A DNA stretch of 47,696 bases from JBDKGD01 sp964513095 (GTDB taxonomy: Bacteria; Patescibacteriota; Minisyncoccia; UBA6257; 2-01-FULL-56-20): positions 1 through 47,696 of the forward strand of contig CAZELH010000001.1 in NCBI GenBank assembly GCA_964513095.1. The letters are read 5' to 3'. Under the pieces are notes generated by a model. That model made no database searches. It worked only from the letters and a program-made list of their open reading frames with translations, and was not told the DNA's origin. Within the stretch, counting starts at the first letter, position 1; each line of letters opens with the position of its first letter. Made by a program: the position numbers and the translations under genes. This document shows, piece after piece, positions 32,276-40,861 of the stretch.

Positions 32276-32590
32276 ATGCCTCAATACACACCCGCAACCA
32301 TCAGAGTGATACTGAATAAAAATCAGTACGAGAGAAATGCCAAAACGGAAGAAGACTTCGCAAGCTACGTGAGTGGAGCGCTTTCCCACTTGTTGATGAG
32401 GAATGGGATTATCTTGAAAGATAAAAACCCAATCAACATCAATGAGTGCACGGTCGCGATTCAGATCCCGAACGAAGTGTTCGTCCTTCGAGATAACAGG
32501 TTGACAAAACTTACTTGTAAACAAATCGAAGCAGATTTAAGAGAATTTTTTATAAAAGATATTCGATTCGATCTGCGAGTCGGGGTATGA
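32276..32590 (+). CDS. Small soluble orphan protein
   Basis: 104 residues with no signal or membrane segment. The central stretch is helical (EEDFASYVSGALSHLLMRNG), followed by strands (CTVAIQIPNEVFVLRDNR) and a charged helix near the end (KQIEADLREFFIKDI). It ends in TGA. Ribosome binding site AGGAG, 9 nt spacing. With its own promoter, leader hairpin and GGTCGCC-type terminator it is another self-contained orphan cassette. No family recognised. Confidence 0.78.
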   Translation: MPQYTPATIRVILNKNQYERNAKTEEDFASYVSGALSHLLMRNGIILKDKNPININECTVAIQIPNEVFVLRDNRLTKLTCKQIEADLREFFIKDIRFDLRVGV

Positions 32591-32612
32591 TGCCCCCGTT
32601 CTTTCTTTTCGC

Positions 32613-32642
32613 AAGGTCGCCCTTAAAAAAGGCGACCTTTTT
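32613..32642 (+). terminator. Intrinsic terminator of the 32276 gene
   Basis: AAGGTCGCC (32613-32621) pairs with GGCGACCTT (32631-32639), followed by T residues. Confidence 0.86.
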
Positions 32643-32650
32643 GATATAGT

Positions 32651-32667
32651 TACAGTATATAACTGTA
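32651..32667 (+). promoter_or_regulatory. 17-bp palindrome over the start of the 32667 gene
   Basis: TACAGT, ATATA, ACTGTA. It ends on the A of the start codon. It could be an operator or a start-site hairpin; no regulator gene is adjacent. Confidence 0.35.
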
Positions 32668-33220
32668 TGAATAAAAAATTTAAAATCGCGATCGCATTTT
32701 TTACCGCAATCACCGCCTTTGCAATATCGTTTTGGTATGTAAAAACAAATTCTCTGCAACAGCAGATAACAAACAGTCACGTAAAAGAATACAGGAATGA
32801 AAAAATCGGCATCACCTTTGTATACCCTACTACTTATTTTCTAGAAGAGAAAAATATCGGATCAGGTGAACGAGAAATACAGCAGATAGAACTTACCGAC
32901 GATACCGAAGAAAATCGCTTGGTGCGTGAAGGAAAAACCCCTCCTCGCGAAGGCCCCACCGCGATCACCATAACGGCATATCAAAACAACCGCGACAATC
33001 AAACGGTTGAAGAATGGGTCAAAAATACCAGTGCCTCGAATTTCAAACTGTCTCCCGATGGAGTACTCAAAAAAACAACGATCGCTAAAAATATCCCCGC
33101 TCTTTCATACCGGTGGTCTGGCTTGTACGAAGGGCGCACGATCGTCTTTGCCCATAACGACTATATAGTAGCCATGTCAGTTACCTATCTCACCCCACAA
33201 GACGCAATCCTCAAAGATTT
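32667..33220 (+). CDS. Membrane-anchored hypothetical protein, cut by the scaffold gap
   Basis: 184 residues are visible before the N run. An N-terminal helix (about 5-24) is followed by an extracytoplasmic region: YRNEKIGITFVYPTTYFL, TAITITAYQN, VEEWVKNTSASNFKLSPDG and YIVAMSVTYLTPQD. This arrangement, with a GI-x-F-x-YP segment after the anchor, resembles PsbP-like domains that CPR genomes encode in number. The C-terminus and stop lie in or beyond the gap. Confidence 0.7.
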
Positions 33221-33320
33221 NNNNNNNNNNNNNNNNNNNNNNNNNNNNNNNNNNNNNNNNNNNNNNNNNNNNNNNNNNNNNNNNNNNNNNNNNNNNNNNN
33301 NNNNNNNNNNNNNNNNNNNN
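33221..33320. other. Assembly gap of 100 N
   Basis: Exactly 100 undetermined bases, typical of a scaffolding gap of unknown true size. The stretch from 33321 to 33432 holds only AT-rich sequence and a possible extended -10 (TGGTACAAT, about 33341). Confidence 0.98.
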
Positions 33321-33432
33321 CAAGACAAAACCCCAAAACTCTGGTACAATAGGTATTTGCAATACGATATAAACATATTCAATTCCTTTTTTACTTACTC
33401 ACTATTCCCCACTAATTACTAACTACTTCCCC

Positions 33433-35169
33433 ATGTCCCTCCTTCTCTCCTACATCAAACAATATAAAAAATTTCTCTTTTTGGCGCTCGTTTTAGCGAC
33501 CATTAACCAGATTTTCTCGCTTCTCGATCCCCAAATTTTTCGCATCTTAATCGACAAATACGCCAGTCATGCCAAAGATTTTACGCATGCCGAATTTATA
33601 AAAGGTATTTTATTGCTCCTTGGCGCGTCGATGGGAACGGCGTTTGTGTCGCGTGTCGCCAAAAACTTCCAAGATTACTACGTGAACGTCACCACAGAAC
33701 TGGTAGGTTCCAAACTGTACTCCGAAAGTATCGCTCACTCTTTTTCTCTCCCTTTCAGCATTTTTGAAGACCAACGATCTGGCGAACTCCTCCAAAAACT
33801 CGCCAAAGCCAAACAAGACAGTCAAAAACTCATCATGAGTTTTGTAAACACGGTGTTTTTATCATTGGTAGGGATTATATTCGTATTAAGCTACGGATTT
33901 ATCGTCAACTGGAAAATCGGAGTCGCCTATTTTCTCATTATTCCAATCGTCGGCATCGCCAGTTTTACCATCGGTCGCCGTATTAAAAAAATCCAAAAAA
34001 ATATCGTTGCACAAACCGCGGATCTCTCCGGTTCCGCCACCGAAACACTGCGAAACGTAGAATTAGTAAAAAGTTTAGGGCTTGAGGAACAGGAGACGAA
34101 ACGATTACAGGGATTAATCGGCAAAATTTTAGATTTAGAACTTCACAAAGTGCGACTCATTCGCGCGTTAAGTTTTGCGCAAGGCACAATGCTAAACGCC
34201 ACACGCACCGCCATCATGTTTTTAATGTTGTACATGATTTTTACCGGCGAAATTACCGTCGGACAATTTTTCTCACTCCTCTTTTATTCATTCGCACTAT
34301 TTAATCCACTATCGGAAATCAGCACGGTCTCTGCCAGCTATCAAGAAGCGCGCGCCAGCATGGAAACTGTGCAAAGTATCCTCGACACAAAACCAGAAGA
34401 GCAACCAAAAAACGCTCTCATGATTTCTGCTATTGAAAACATCGCATACGATCATGTCGGATTTTCGTATCAAAGTGGTCAGGGCGATTCCCTTAAAGAC
34501 GTCTCGTTCAATATTCAAAAAGGGCAAACAGTAGCGTTTGTAGGGCCTTCAGGGGCCGGAAAAAGTACGCTTCTGAAGACATTGGTCGGCTTATATAAAC
34601 CAACAGTGGGGGTCATAAGTATTAACGGCACTGATTCAAAAGACATTGACTACACCAGTATTCGTCGACAAGTGGGGTACGTATCACAAGATACACAGCT
34701 CTTTGCCGGTACCATTCGCGAAAATTTGTTATTCGTAAAACCAACAGCTACCGACGAAGAATGTCTAGAAGCACTGCGAGCCGCCGCCGCGATGCCAATT
34801 ATTGAAAATACGGGCTTAGGTCTTGATACACGCATCGGCGAATCAGGTATTAAAATTTCTGGCGGTCAAAAACAACGACTGGCTATTGCCCGTGCACTCC
34901 TTCGCAACCCACAACTTATTATTTTCGATGAGGCAACCAGCAGTCTTGATTCATTGACGGAAAATGAAATCACCGAAGCGATAAAAGAAATTGGCAAAAC
35001 AAAAAAGGATATGATCATTGTGATTGTCGCCCATCGCCTCTCGACTGTATCTCACGCTGATAGTATTTACGTGCTCGAAAAAGGATCGGTAACCGAACAC
35101 GGTTCACACGCGCAGTTGTTGCAAACATCTGGCCTGTATTCGGCTATGTGGCGCCAACAGAATGGCTAA
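33433..35169 (+). CDS. ABC exporter, fused membrane and ATPase domains
   Basis: 578 residues, the half-transporter layout of MsbA/BmrA-like exporters that act as dimers. The membrane part (about 1-310) has six helices. The ATPase part has Walker A GPSGAGKST, Q-loop YVSQDTQLF, signature ISGGQKQR, Walker B LIIFDEATSSLDS and the switch His in VAHRLST. The substrate (drug, lipid or peptide) cannot be told. No clear ribosome binding site. Its stop codon doubles as part of the T run of the terminator of the convergent 35212 gene. Confidence 0.94.
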   Translation: MSLLLSYIKQYKKFLFLALVLATINQIFSLLDPQIFRILIDKYASHAKDFTHAEFIKGILLLLGASMGTAFVSRVAKNFQDYYVNVTTELVGSKLYSESIAHSFSLPFSIFEDQRSGELLQKLAKAKQDSQKLIMSFVNTVFLSLVGIIFVLSYGFIVNWKIGVAYFLIIPIVGIASFTIGRRIKKIQKNIVAQTADLSGSATETLRNVELVKSLGLEEQETKRLQGLIGKILDLELHKVRLIRALSFAQGTMLNATRTAIMFLMLYMIFTGEITVGQFFSLLFYSFALFNPLSEISTVSASYQEARASMETVQSILDTKPEEQPKNALMISAIENIAYDHVGFSYQSGQGDSLKDVSFNIQKGQTVAFVGPSGAGKSTLLKTLVGLYKPTVGVISINGTDSKDIDYTSIRRQVGYVSQDTQLFAGTIRENLLFVKPTATDEECLEALRAAAAMPIIENTGLGLDTRIGESGIKISGGQKQRLAIARALLRNPQLIIFDEATSSLDSLTENEITEAIKEIGKTKKDMIIVIVAHRLSTVSHADSIYVLEKGSVTEHGSHAQLLQTSGLYSAMWRQQNG

Positions 35170-35203
35170 AAAAAGACCACTTTCAAATAAATGAAAGTGG
35201 TCT
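35168..35203 (-). terminator. Intrinsic terminator of the 35212 operon
   Basis: A perfect 12-bp stem, AGACCACTTTCA/TGAAAGTGGTCT (35174-35185 with 35192-35203). The T run lies on the minus strand only, so it serves the 35212 gene. Confidence 0.85.
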
Positions 35204-35211
35204 AGGGAATA

Positions 35212-36570
35212 TTACTCAAGCACTGCAACCATCAAGTATCGTGCCCAAGCTGCTGATGGCTCTCTGCGAGCGGCCGACCGCAAAAAGTCTTCGGTACGAG
35301 CATATAATGACCTGCTGTCGCTCGATTTAAGCGTTAATGGGTTTTTTGCTCGAGTGATCAAAAAAGATCGTGGCATAATCACAGGAAATAATGCGCCTAA
35401 CAACAAATCCTGTTGACACACAAATGTTCCGGAATGCAACGTCAGAAGATTGTAGGAATCGGAAGGTATGGTTCCGATAACTTGCTCTTGCTGAGATTTT
35501 TCAATCCCATTTTCAGAAACAATCACTCCATTTTTGAGTCGAAGAATAGTGGGAAGAACCACCAATCTTGACGCAAAACGATAAGAATCTGTAATCCAGT
35601 GCTTTATTCCACGAACAGCATCGCGTGTTTGTCGCAAAAGAACGGAATGATTATTTCTGTAAGCTTCTGTTTCAGGAACGGAAAATCCGTGACGAAACAC
35701 GAAATCATGACCAGTCAGTACATCAGAGATACGCGCAGCCGCAAACCAATCTCTTTCATTCCAAACAATTTGTGGTAATTCATCGAGCTCCTCGAGTGTT
35801 TTTTCGAAAAGTCGAAGCGTTGATGTCGCGTTCAAAGAAAATCGTTGCAAGCCCTCTACGATTTCACTAAGAAAATGATCGCGACTCCCCCCTTTTTTTA
35901 AAGCAGTAAGAGAATCTTTTGTGTCCAATGTATTAAATCCGCGTAAACGGTAAATACTCTGCGCGTATTGTTCTTTGAATCGTTCGACTGCTCGTGCCGT
36001 TGGGAGTTGATGACATCGATCGAGTTCGATTCGAATACAAAAAAGCTCAACAACCTCATCAAGGGCACCGATACGTAATTCATGCCCAATTTTTCTTTGC
36101 TGTTTCACCGGACGAAGACTCAATGCAATGTACGTTCGAAATTCCTCTTGTAAATTGCGATCAAGGGCTGGCTTGCTTTTAATATCGAGGAGGTCCTGCG
36201 AAACATTCCTGAGTCGCTCTTGAAGCTCCGCTATTTGACGCTTGTATCGATTTGATTGATCTTGAAAGAACGAATGCTCTTGTTTTAATGTGGCAAGAGC
36301 CTCGATAAATTTATCAAAATCTTTAATCGCTTCAAATGCACCAGAAAATCGCGTCTGGATATCTGATGATCCGCTATCTTCTTGATCGGAGTGCACGGCG
36401 GCAAGCGCCGCGCGAGCACACCGAAGGCAATAACGGTGGAGTTGTTTTTGATTAAATCCCAACGTAAGAATTGTTGAAGAAAATCCCAGAACCTCAAGCG
36501 GGTTCTGGGATTCAACCGTTGCTTTCGTTGGAGGATTAAATAATTCACGCATCTGATCGACAAGATTCAT
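35212..36570 (-). CDS. J-domain-like orphan protein with coiled coil
   Basis: 452 residues. Residues about 23-100 look like a divergent J domain: NPLEVLGFSS opens it, helix II leads to HSD (60-62) in place of the canonical HPD, and FSGAFEAIKDFDKF follows. A coiled coil (about 90-130) comes next, then a long helical region without known motifs and a C-terminal part ending in ARYLMVAVLE. Canonical J domains stimulate DnaK; with Ser in place of Pro that activity is uncertain. A strong ribosome binding site, AAGGAGG, stands 4 nt before the ATG. It lies 23 nt downstream of the 36594 gene in the same operon. Confidence 0.78.
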   Translation of the reverse strand: MNLVDQMRELFNPPTKATVESQNPLEVLGFSSTILTLGFNQKQLHRYCLRCARAALAAVHSDQEDSGSSDIQTRFSGAFEAIKDFDKFIEALATLKQEHSFFQDQSNRYKRQIAELQERLRNVSQDLLDIKSKPALDRNLQEEFRTYIALSLRPVKQQRKIGHELRIGALDEVVELFCIRIELDRCHQLPTARAVERFKEQYAQSIYRLRGFNTLDTKDSLTALKKGGSRDHFLSEIVEGLQRFSLNATSTLRLFEKTLEELDELPQIVWNERDWFAAARISDVLTGHDFVFRHGFSVPETEAYRNNHSVLLRQTRDAVRGIKHWITDSYRFASRLVVLPTILRLKNGVIVSENGIEKSQQEQVIGTIPSDSYNLLTLHSGTFVCQQDLLLGALFPVIMPRSFLITRAKNPLTLKSSDSRSLYARTEDFLRSAARREPSAAWARYLMVAVLE

Positions 36571-36593
36571 GCATCCTCCTTGGTTGTATATTT

Positions 36594-37265
36594 TTAGTAG
36601 TCATCGTCATCATCGCGCGGAAAGGGTTCGGGATATTCGAAATACACTGAAACATCCAAAATCGGAACTTTTCCGCTTTTTTCCAAACTCGGCAAAATCC
36701 GTTTGCGAAAGTGGGAGATGATCTTGCTAAGAATCTTCCGCTGATTGGCGTCTTTAATGCGCATCCTGTCTTTGATAAATTCCATATTAGAAATAATGGA
36801 ATCAATAACGCATTCGGCACCATCAACCCCGTAAGTATCGACGAGAAAAGATATATCTCCCGCGCTCGAAGGCAGTGGTTGATAATCTCCTCCCGACTTA
36901 TCCAAAATCCCCAACACATCAAGGACGTGACTAATGATCGTATTCGCCCGAGAATAGTGGATATTGTCCGCAATTTTTATTACGGAGAAATCAACAACTT
37001 CTAAGCGACGACCAGTTTCACCGAGATGAGAGGCAAGAATTTTCGCCAATGTTTTTGGTTGAATCCGAGCATCAGGGGCAACGGCCAAAAAAAGCTGTTG
37101 CTCCGGAACTGTAGGGAGGCACTCTTTGATCTTCGCAATCATCGTTTCTGGCTTCATACGTTGATTTTTGGCCAACGCAACGATGCGAGGATCACTCGGA
37201 ACCAACGTGGTTGAAGATTTGGCTGTGTAAACAGCGGGAAGTGTGGCTGATTGACCTGAATTCAT
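36594..37265 (-). CDS. Orphan soluble protein
   Basis: 223 residues from MNSGQSATL. The ATG at 37265 is preferred to the one at 37271 because AAGGG is properly spaced only for the former. No signal or membrane helix. Residues 25-85 (IVALAKNQRMKPETMIAKI) and the segment ILASHLGETGRRLEVVDFSV are mixed alpha/beta, and the end is a short acidic run (RDDDDDY). It is the first gene of an operon with the J-like gene, so a shared process is likely. No family recognised. Confidence 0.75.
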   Translation of the reverse strand: MNSGQSATLPAVYTAKSSTTLVPSDPRIVALAKNQRMKPETMIAKIKECLPTVPEQQLFLAVAPDARIQPKTLAKILASHLGETGRRLEVVDFSVIKIADNIHYSRANTIISHVLDVLGILDKSGGDYQPLPSSAGDISFLVDTYGVDGAECVIDSIISNMEFIKDRMRIKDANQRKILSKIISHFRKRILPSLEKSGKVPILDVSVYFEYPEPFPRDDDDDY

Positions 37266-37309
37266 AATCATTCCCTTCTCAATTTGTGGTTAAATTGTCA
37301 AAAAATGAT

Positions 37310-37367
37310 GTTGAGCAACGCCCAACGACCTAACTATTATTATTATATAAAAATAAATAAATGTCAA
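37310..37367 (-). promoter_or_regulatory. Promoter and leader hairpin of the 36594 operon
   Basis: TTGACA on the minus strand (37362-37367) precedes an AT-rich stretch containing several possible -10 boxes. The leader holds the hairpin GTTGGGC, loop GTT, GCTCAAC (37310-37326). Confidence 0.5.
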
Positions 37368-37414
37368 ATATAGAAGGGTCTGGCATTAATCTTTCTGCTC
37401 TACACGTTTTACCC

Positions 37415-37466
37415 CCTGCCTCCCGGTTTTACTAAGCCGTACCTTTAGTGAAGGCTAGCAGGCAGG
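37415..37466 (+). repeat. 52-bp palindromic repeat, copy 3
   Basis: Begins CCTGCCTCCCGG and ends TAGCAGGCAGG, with the same core as the 4101 copy. It lies in the non-coding stretch between the divergent 36594 and 37566 genes. Confidence 0.8.
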
Positions 37467-37496
37467 TTTAGGTTTCGGGATTCACGATGAAAAACC

Positions 37497-37526
37497 TTTA
37501 CATGCCCCTCAAAAACGTTGTATAAT
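37497..37526 (+). promoter_or_regulatory. Sigma70-type promoter of the ABC-F gene
   Basis: TTTACA at 37497-37502, 18-nt spacer, TATAAT at 37521-37526. The leader of about 33 nt contains the hairpin at 37538. Confidence 0.68.
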
Positions 37527-37537
37527 AATCACCAATA

Positions 37538-37559
37538 GCCGCGCACGGCGGTTTTTATT
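37538..37559 (+). promoter_or_regulatory. Possible leader attenuator before the ABC-F gene
   Basis: GCCG, loop CGCA, CGGC, then GGTTTTTATTT, ending 6 nt before the ATG. The stem is only 4 bp, so termination may be weak or conditional. Confidence 0.35.
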
Positions 37560-37565
37560 TGACCT

Positions 37566-39029
37566 ATGCCAAACGACGAAGTAATCATCCGATTTAACGA
37601 GGTATCCTATGCATACGCCCACACCAAACCCATTCTTCATGAGGCGAGCTTTTCTATTCGTCGTGGTTCGAAGATAACGCTCATGGGTCAAAACGGAGCC
37701 GGCAAAACAACCCTGCTAAAGCTCCTTTCCGGAGAGATAGCCACCGATGAAGGCGAAGTTGTTATTGCCAAAGGACTAACATTTGGTATCGCAAAACAGG
37801 TAATTCCAGCGCATCAAATGGATATAACAGTAAAAGAATTTTTTGAAAGCGCCTTTTCGGAAAAAGTATACGATATCGATCCTCGCATTGCGAAAGTATT
37901 GACAGCGGTAAATCTTACTGCCCCTCTCGATAAAAAAATCCGCGAATTTTCCGGAGGCCAAAAAGGAAGACTTCTTTTAGCGTTTGCGATGATCACCAAC
38001 CCAGACGTACTGCTTCTTGATGAGCCGACTAACAACCTCGATAAAGAAGGTATTGAACATCTCACGAAATTTTTGATGGAGTATCAAAAAACAGTCATCG
38101 TGATTTCTCACGATGCTCATTTTCTAAACTCATTCACCGAAGGAGTGCTGTATCTTGATGTATTCACCCACAAAGTCGAGCAATACGTCGGTAACTATTT
38201 GAAGGTGGTTGATGAAATCGCCGCGCGCATTGAACGCGAGCGAATGCAAAATGTTCGCGCGGAACGAGAAATTGCCCACCGAAAAGAACAGGCAAATTTC
38301 TTTGCACAAAAAGGTGGACACATGCGTGATGTGGCAAGAAAAATGAAGGAAAAAATTGAAGAATTAGAAGAAGGGAAAGTTGATATTCGCCAAGAAGATA
38401 AAACAATTCGTCAATTCGTCATCCCTACCCAAGAAGATATCGTGGGCGTGCTTCTTGAAATACAACAACTCGCAATCATCAAGAACCATAAAGCCACGAC
38501 CAAAAAGGTTGCGCTCAAATTAAAGCGACACGATCACATCCTTCTCGCAGGCCCGAACGGTATCGGAAAAACCACCCTTCTTCGAAGTCTCGCGGATAAA
38601 AGCGCCAAAGGCGCAATCTTTACCGAGGGAGTGCGGGTTGGATACTACGCGCAAGATTTTTCTGAACTCAATCCGGATCAAACAGTGTATGACTGTTTGG
38701 CAGATGTCGCCCACGACATCACTACCCAAGATTTGCGATCTATCGCTGCGGGATTTTTACTTGACGCAACCATCCTAAAAACAAAAATAGGACTCCTTTC
38801 CGAAGGTCAAAAAGGACTTGTTTCTTTTGCGCGGTTGGTGATCATTAAACCCGGTGTTTTGATACTCGACGAGCCAACGAACCACATCAACTTCCGCCAT
38901 TTGCCAATTATTGCCAAAGCGCTCGACAAATATGACGGCGCAATGATTTTAGTTAGTCACGTACCTGAATTTGTAAAACAAATTCGAATTGACGAAACGG
39001 TAGATTTGGAAAAATTGGGAAACAAGTAA
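37566..39029 (+). CDS. ABC-F family ATPase
   Basis: 487 residues, two ATPase domains and no membrane segment. Domain 1: Walker A GQNGAGKTT, signature FSGGQKGR, Walker B LLLDEPTNNLD. A charged linker (about 210-285, HRKEQANFFAQKGGHMRDVA) matches the P-site tRNA interaction region of ABC-F proteins. Domain 2: GPNGIGKTT, a changed signature LLSEGQKG and LILDEPTNHINF. These proteins act on the ribosome E site, relieving stalls or protecting against antibiotics. Which subfamily (Uup, EttA or resistance type) is not clear; it is shorter than Uup. Confidence 0.92.
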   Translation: MPNDEVIIRFNEVSYAYAHTKPILHEASFSIRRGSKITLMGQNGAGKTTLLKLLSGEIATDEGEVVIAKGLTFGIAKQVIPAHQMDITVKEFFESAFSEKVYDIDPRIAKVLTAVNLTAPLDKKIREFSGGQKGRLLLAFAMITNPDVLLLDEPTNNLDKEGIEHLTKFLMEYQKTVIVISHDAHFLNSFTEGVLYLDVFTHKVEQYVGNYLKVVDEIAARIERERMQNVRAEREIAHRKEQANFFAQKGGHMRDVARKMKEKIEELEEGKVDIRQEDKTIRQFVIPTQEDIVGVLLEIQQLAIIKNHKATTKKVALKLKRHDHILLAGPNGIGKTTLLRSLADKSAKGAIFTEGVRVGYYAQDFSELNPDQTVYDCLADVAHDITTQDLRSIAAGFLLDATILKTKIGLLSEGQKGLVSFARLVIIKPGVLILDEPTNHINFRHLPIIAKALDKYDGAMILVSHVPEFVKQIRIDETVDLEKLGNK

Positions 39030-39116
39030 GCGAAGCTTGGCATTTTTTTCATTTTTTAGTAGGCTATCTCAAGTTCTTAGACAAAATACCGTAGAAAACA
39101 AAGAAAGGCAGGATAT

Positions 39117-39740
39117 ATGGGACAAAAACACGAGCACCGTACTGGCTGGTTCGTCCTTATAACAGCGGAAATGTATGGGGGCAAAACCGAGACATTAATT
39201 TACAGGGCTCTGCTTTATGAAAGATACGTAGGGCTATTTGCGACATTTAAACCGGAAGCGGACACCAGAAATGGCGCGGGAATCATAAAAAGCAAAAGTG
39301 GAAGTGAATTGAAAATTGAGGCGTATGAAATTCCCGCTGAAAACCCTCACGTGATTTTGGAGAAAATGAGGGAATTTACTAGCATACGGTGCGCGGTGAT
39401 AGATGAAATCCAGTTTTTCGACAGCGAACAAATAGTTGTTGCGGTTAAAGAATTACTGAACGAAGGATTTTCAGTTATAGCCGCTGGTCTCGATCTTGAT
39501 TTTCGAGGATTGCCATTTGGTGGAATGTCGGCATTGATAAATCTCGTGAAAGAAATGGGATACAATGGGAGACACATACCACTATATGCGCACTGCTGTG
39601 TCTGTGGCAGACTCGCCTCACGAACACAACGACTCACGAAAGAAGGAGAACCCGCTCCAGCAAACGATCCAGTGGTCGTCATTGAAAAAGATAACAATTA
39701 CGAACCTCGCTGTATTGACTGTTATGTAGAGCCACGGTAA
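39117..39740 (+). CDS. tdk: Thymidine kinase, type II
   Basis: 207 residues. Phosphorylates thymidine for salvage. Visible features: a P-loop region TAEMYGGKTETL (canonically GPMFSGKT), the Asp-Glu pair in VIDEIQFFD, AAGLDLDFRGLPFGG, the lasso-loop region and two Cys pairs for the structural zinc (CCVCGRL and RCIDCYV). The P-loop has lost the GP start but keeps GKT. Ribosome binding site AGG in AAAGGCAGGATAT, unlike the Shine-Dalgarno-free housekeeping genes around it. It works with the phosphorylase at 20164 in salvage. Confidence 0.92.
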   Translation: MGQKHEHRTGWFVLITAEMYGGKTETLIYRALLYERYVGLFATFKPEADTRNGAGIIKSKSGSELKIEAYEIPAENPHVILEKMREFTSIRCAVIDEIQFFDSEQIVVAVKELLNEGFSVIAAGLDLDFRGLPFGGMSALINLVKEMGYNGRHIPLYAHCCVCGRLASRTQRLTKEGEPAPANDPVVVIEKDNNYEPRCIDCYVEPR

Positions 39741-39746
39741 ATAACC

Positions 39747-39786
39747 AAAAGCCCCATTCTTTGTATAAAGGATGGGGCTTTTTTTA
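39747..39786. terminator. Bidirectional intrinsic terminator
   Basis: A 14-bp stem, AAGCCCCATTCTTT with AAAGGATGGGGCTT, loop GTAT, flanked by A and T runs. It ends tdk and rseP; the rseP stop codon lies in the T run. Confidence 0.86.
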
Positions 39787-40839
39787 AAAATTCGCAATAT
39801 CTTTTATGGTAACCAAAATCATCAATCCGATTAAAAGCAGAAAACCAAGCCCATTAATCCATGCTTCAATCGTATGAGATACCGGCGATCCTTTTATCTT
39901 TTCAATAATAATCAAAAAGAAACGTCCCCCATCGAGCGCGGGAAGTGGTAATAAATTCATCACCGCTAAGTTAATGGATATTAAACTCATTAAATTTAAG
40001 AGAAAAATAAATCCAACAGCGGCTGTCTTTTCCGCAAAAGAAACAATCCCAACCGGACCAGCGATACCTTCTGGAATAGTTCCGTGACCAAAAAGTTGCA
40101 CAGCAAATTGACCCAACCCATATACCGTGGAAACAGTAAGGATATAGGTTGATCGTGCACTGTGAATAATGGCGCGACCCAATGATTCAGCTTCGGTGCG
40201 AGGTGCGTATACAGGTACAACGCCCAAAGCACCTTCACCCTCTTTTGTAACACTTCGAGGAGTCACAGAAACATCAAAACTTGCACCTCGACGCTCTACA
40301 CGAAGAGTGATTTCCTTCCCTCGATTCGCATTCACAAATTCAATAAATTGCGCATTTGATTCAAAACCAGCAATAACATCGCTCGTTTGTATACCAACTA
40401 ATGCTGCCGGTGAATCTTTTTGGACTTGCGCAACAATCAATTTACCGCTAGATGTTCCGATCATGTACATAGGAATCAACAACAAAAATCCAATAAAGAA
40501 ATTCATAGTAACCCCAGCCAAAATAACAGCCGTTCGTCGAAGCGCGGATTGTCGAGAAAAAAATCGCGATTGTTCTTGTGGGGAAAGTGTTTGTATCTGT
40601 AAGGCTTCTTCGGAATTACTCGGAATATCATGCTCTCCTGCAATACGAACAAATCCTCCAAAGGGAAGCCAGTTAAAACTGTACGTCGTCTCGCCTTTTT
40701 TAAAAGAAAACATTCGCGGAGGAAATCCAAACCCAAACTCATCAACACGCATTCCAAGAAATTTGGCTACAAAAAAATGGCCGGCTTCGTGACCAAAAAT
40801 AAGCAACGATAATAAAAAAACAACGATAATAAAAAGCAT
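39784..40839 (-). CDS. rseP: Site-2 protease, RseP family
   Basis: 351 residues, an intramembrane zinc metalloprotease that cuts membrane-bound anti-sigma factors and leftover signal peptides. HEAGH (His17, Glu18, His21) lies in the first helix; a PDZ domain (about 115-195, with SPAALVGIQTSDVIAGFE) follows; the third zinc ligand is Asp303 in LLPLPALDGG. About four helices in total. Its substrate here is unknown. A possible -10 (TAAACT) lies 9 nt upstream; no Shine-Dalgarno. Confidence 0.95.
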   Translation of the reverse strand: MLFIIVVFLLSLLIFGHEAGHFFVAKFLGMRVDEFGFGFPPRMFSFKKGETTYSFNWLPFGGFVRIAGEHDIPSNSEEALQIQTLSPQEQSRFFSRQSALRRTAVILAGVTMNFFIGFLLLIPMYMIGTSSGKLIVAQVQKDSPAALVGIQTSDVIAGFESNAQFIEFVNANRGKEITLRVERRGASFDVSVTPRSVTKEGEGALGVVPVYAPRTEAESLGRAIIHSARSTYILTVSTVYGLGQFAVQLFGHGTIPEGIAGPVGIVSFAEKTAAVGFIFLLNLMSLISINLAVMNLLPLPALDGGRFFLIIIEKIKGSPVSHTIEAWINGLGFLLLIGLMILVTIKDIANF

Positions 40840-40861
40840 AGAGTAAATAGTTTAAAATAAA

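Noticed and set aside
18239..32590. Reassignment of TGA to an amino acid
   Set aside because: TGA ends the genes at 19039 and 32590 directly before intrinsic terminators, and conserved proteins need no read-through.
36545..36973. A 142-codon frame in another reading frame of the minus strand
   Set aside because: It overlaps the 36594 gene, which has a proper promoter, leader and ribosome binding site.
40169..40792. A 207-codon frame on the plus strand
   Set aside because: Antisense shadow of rseP, whose zinc motifs and PDZ domain are clear.
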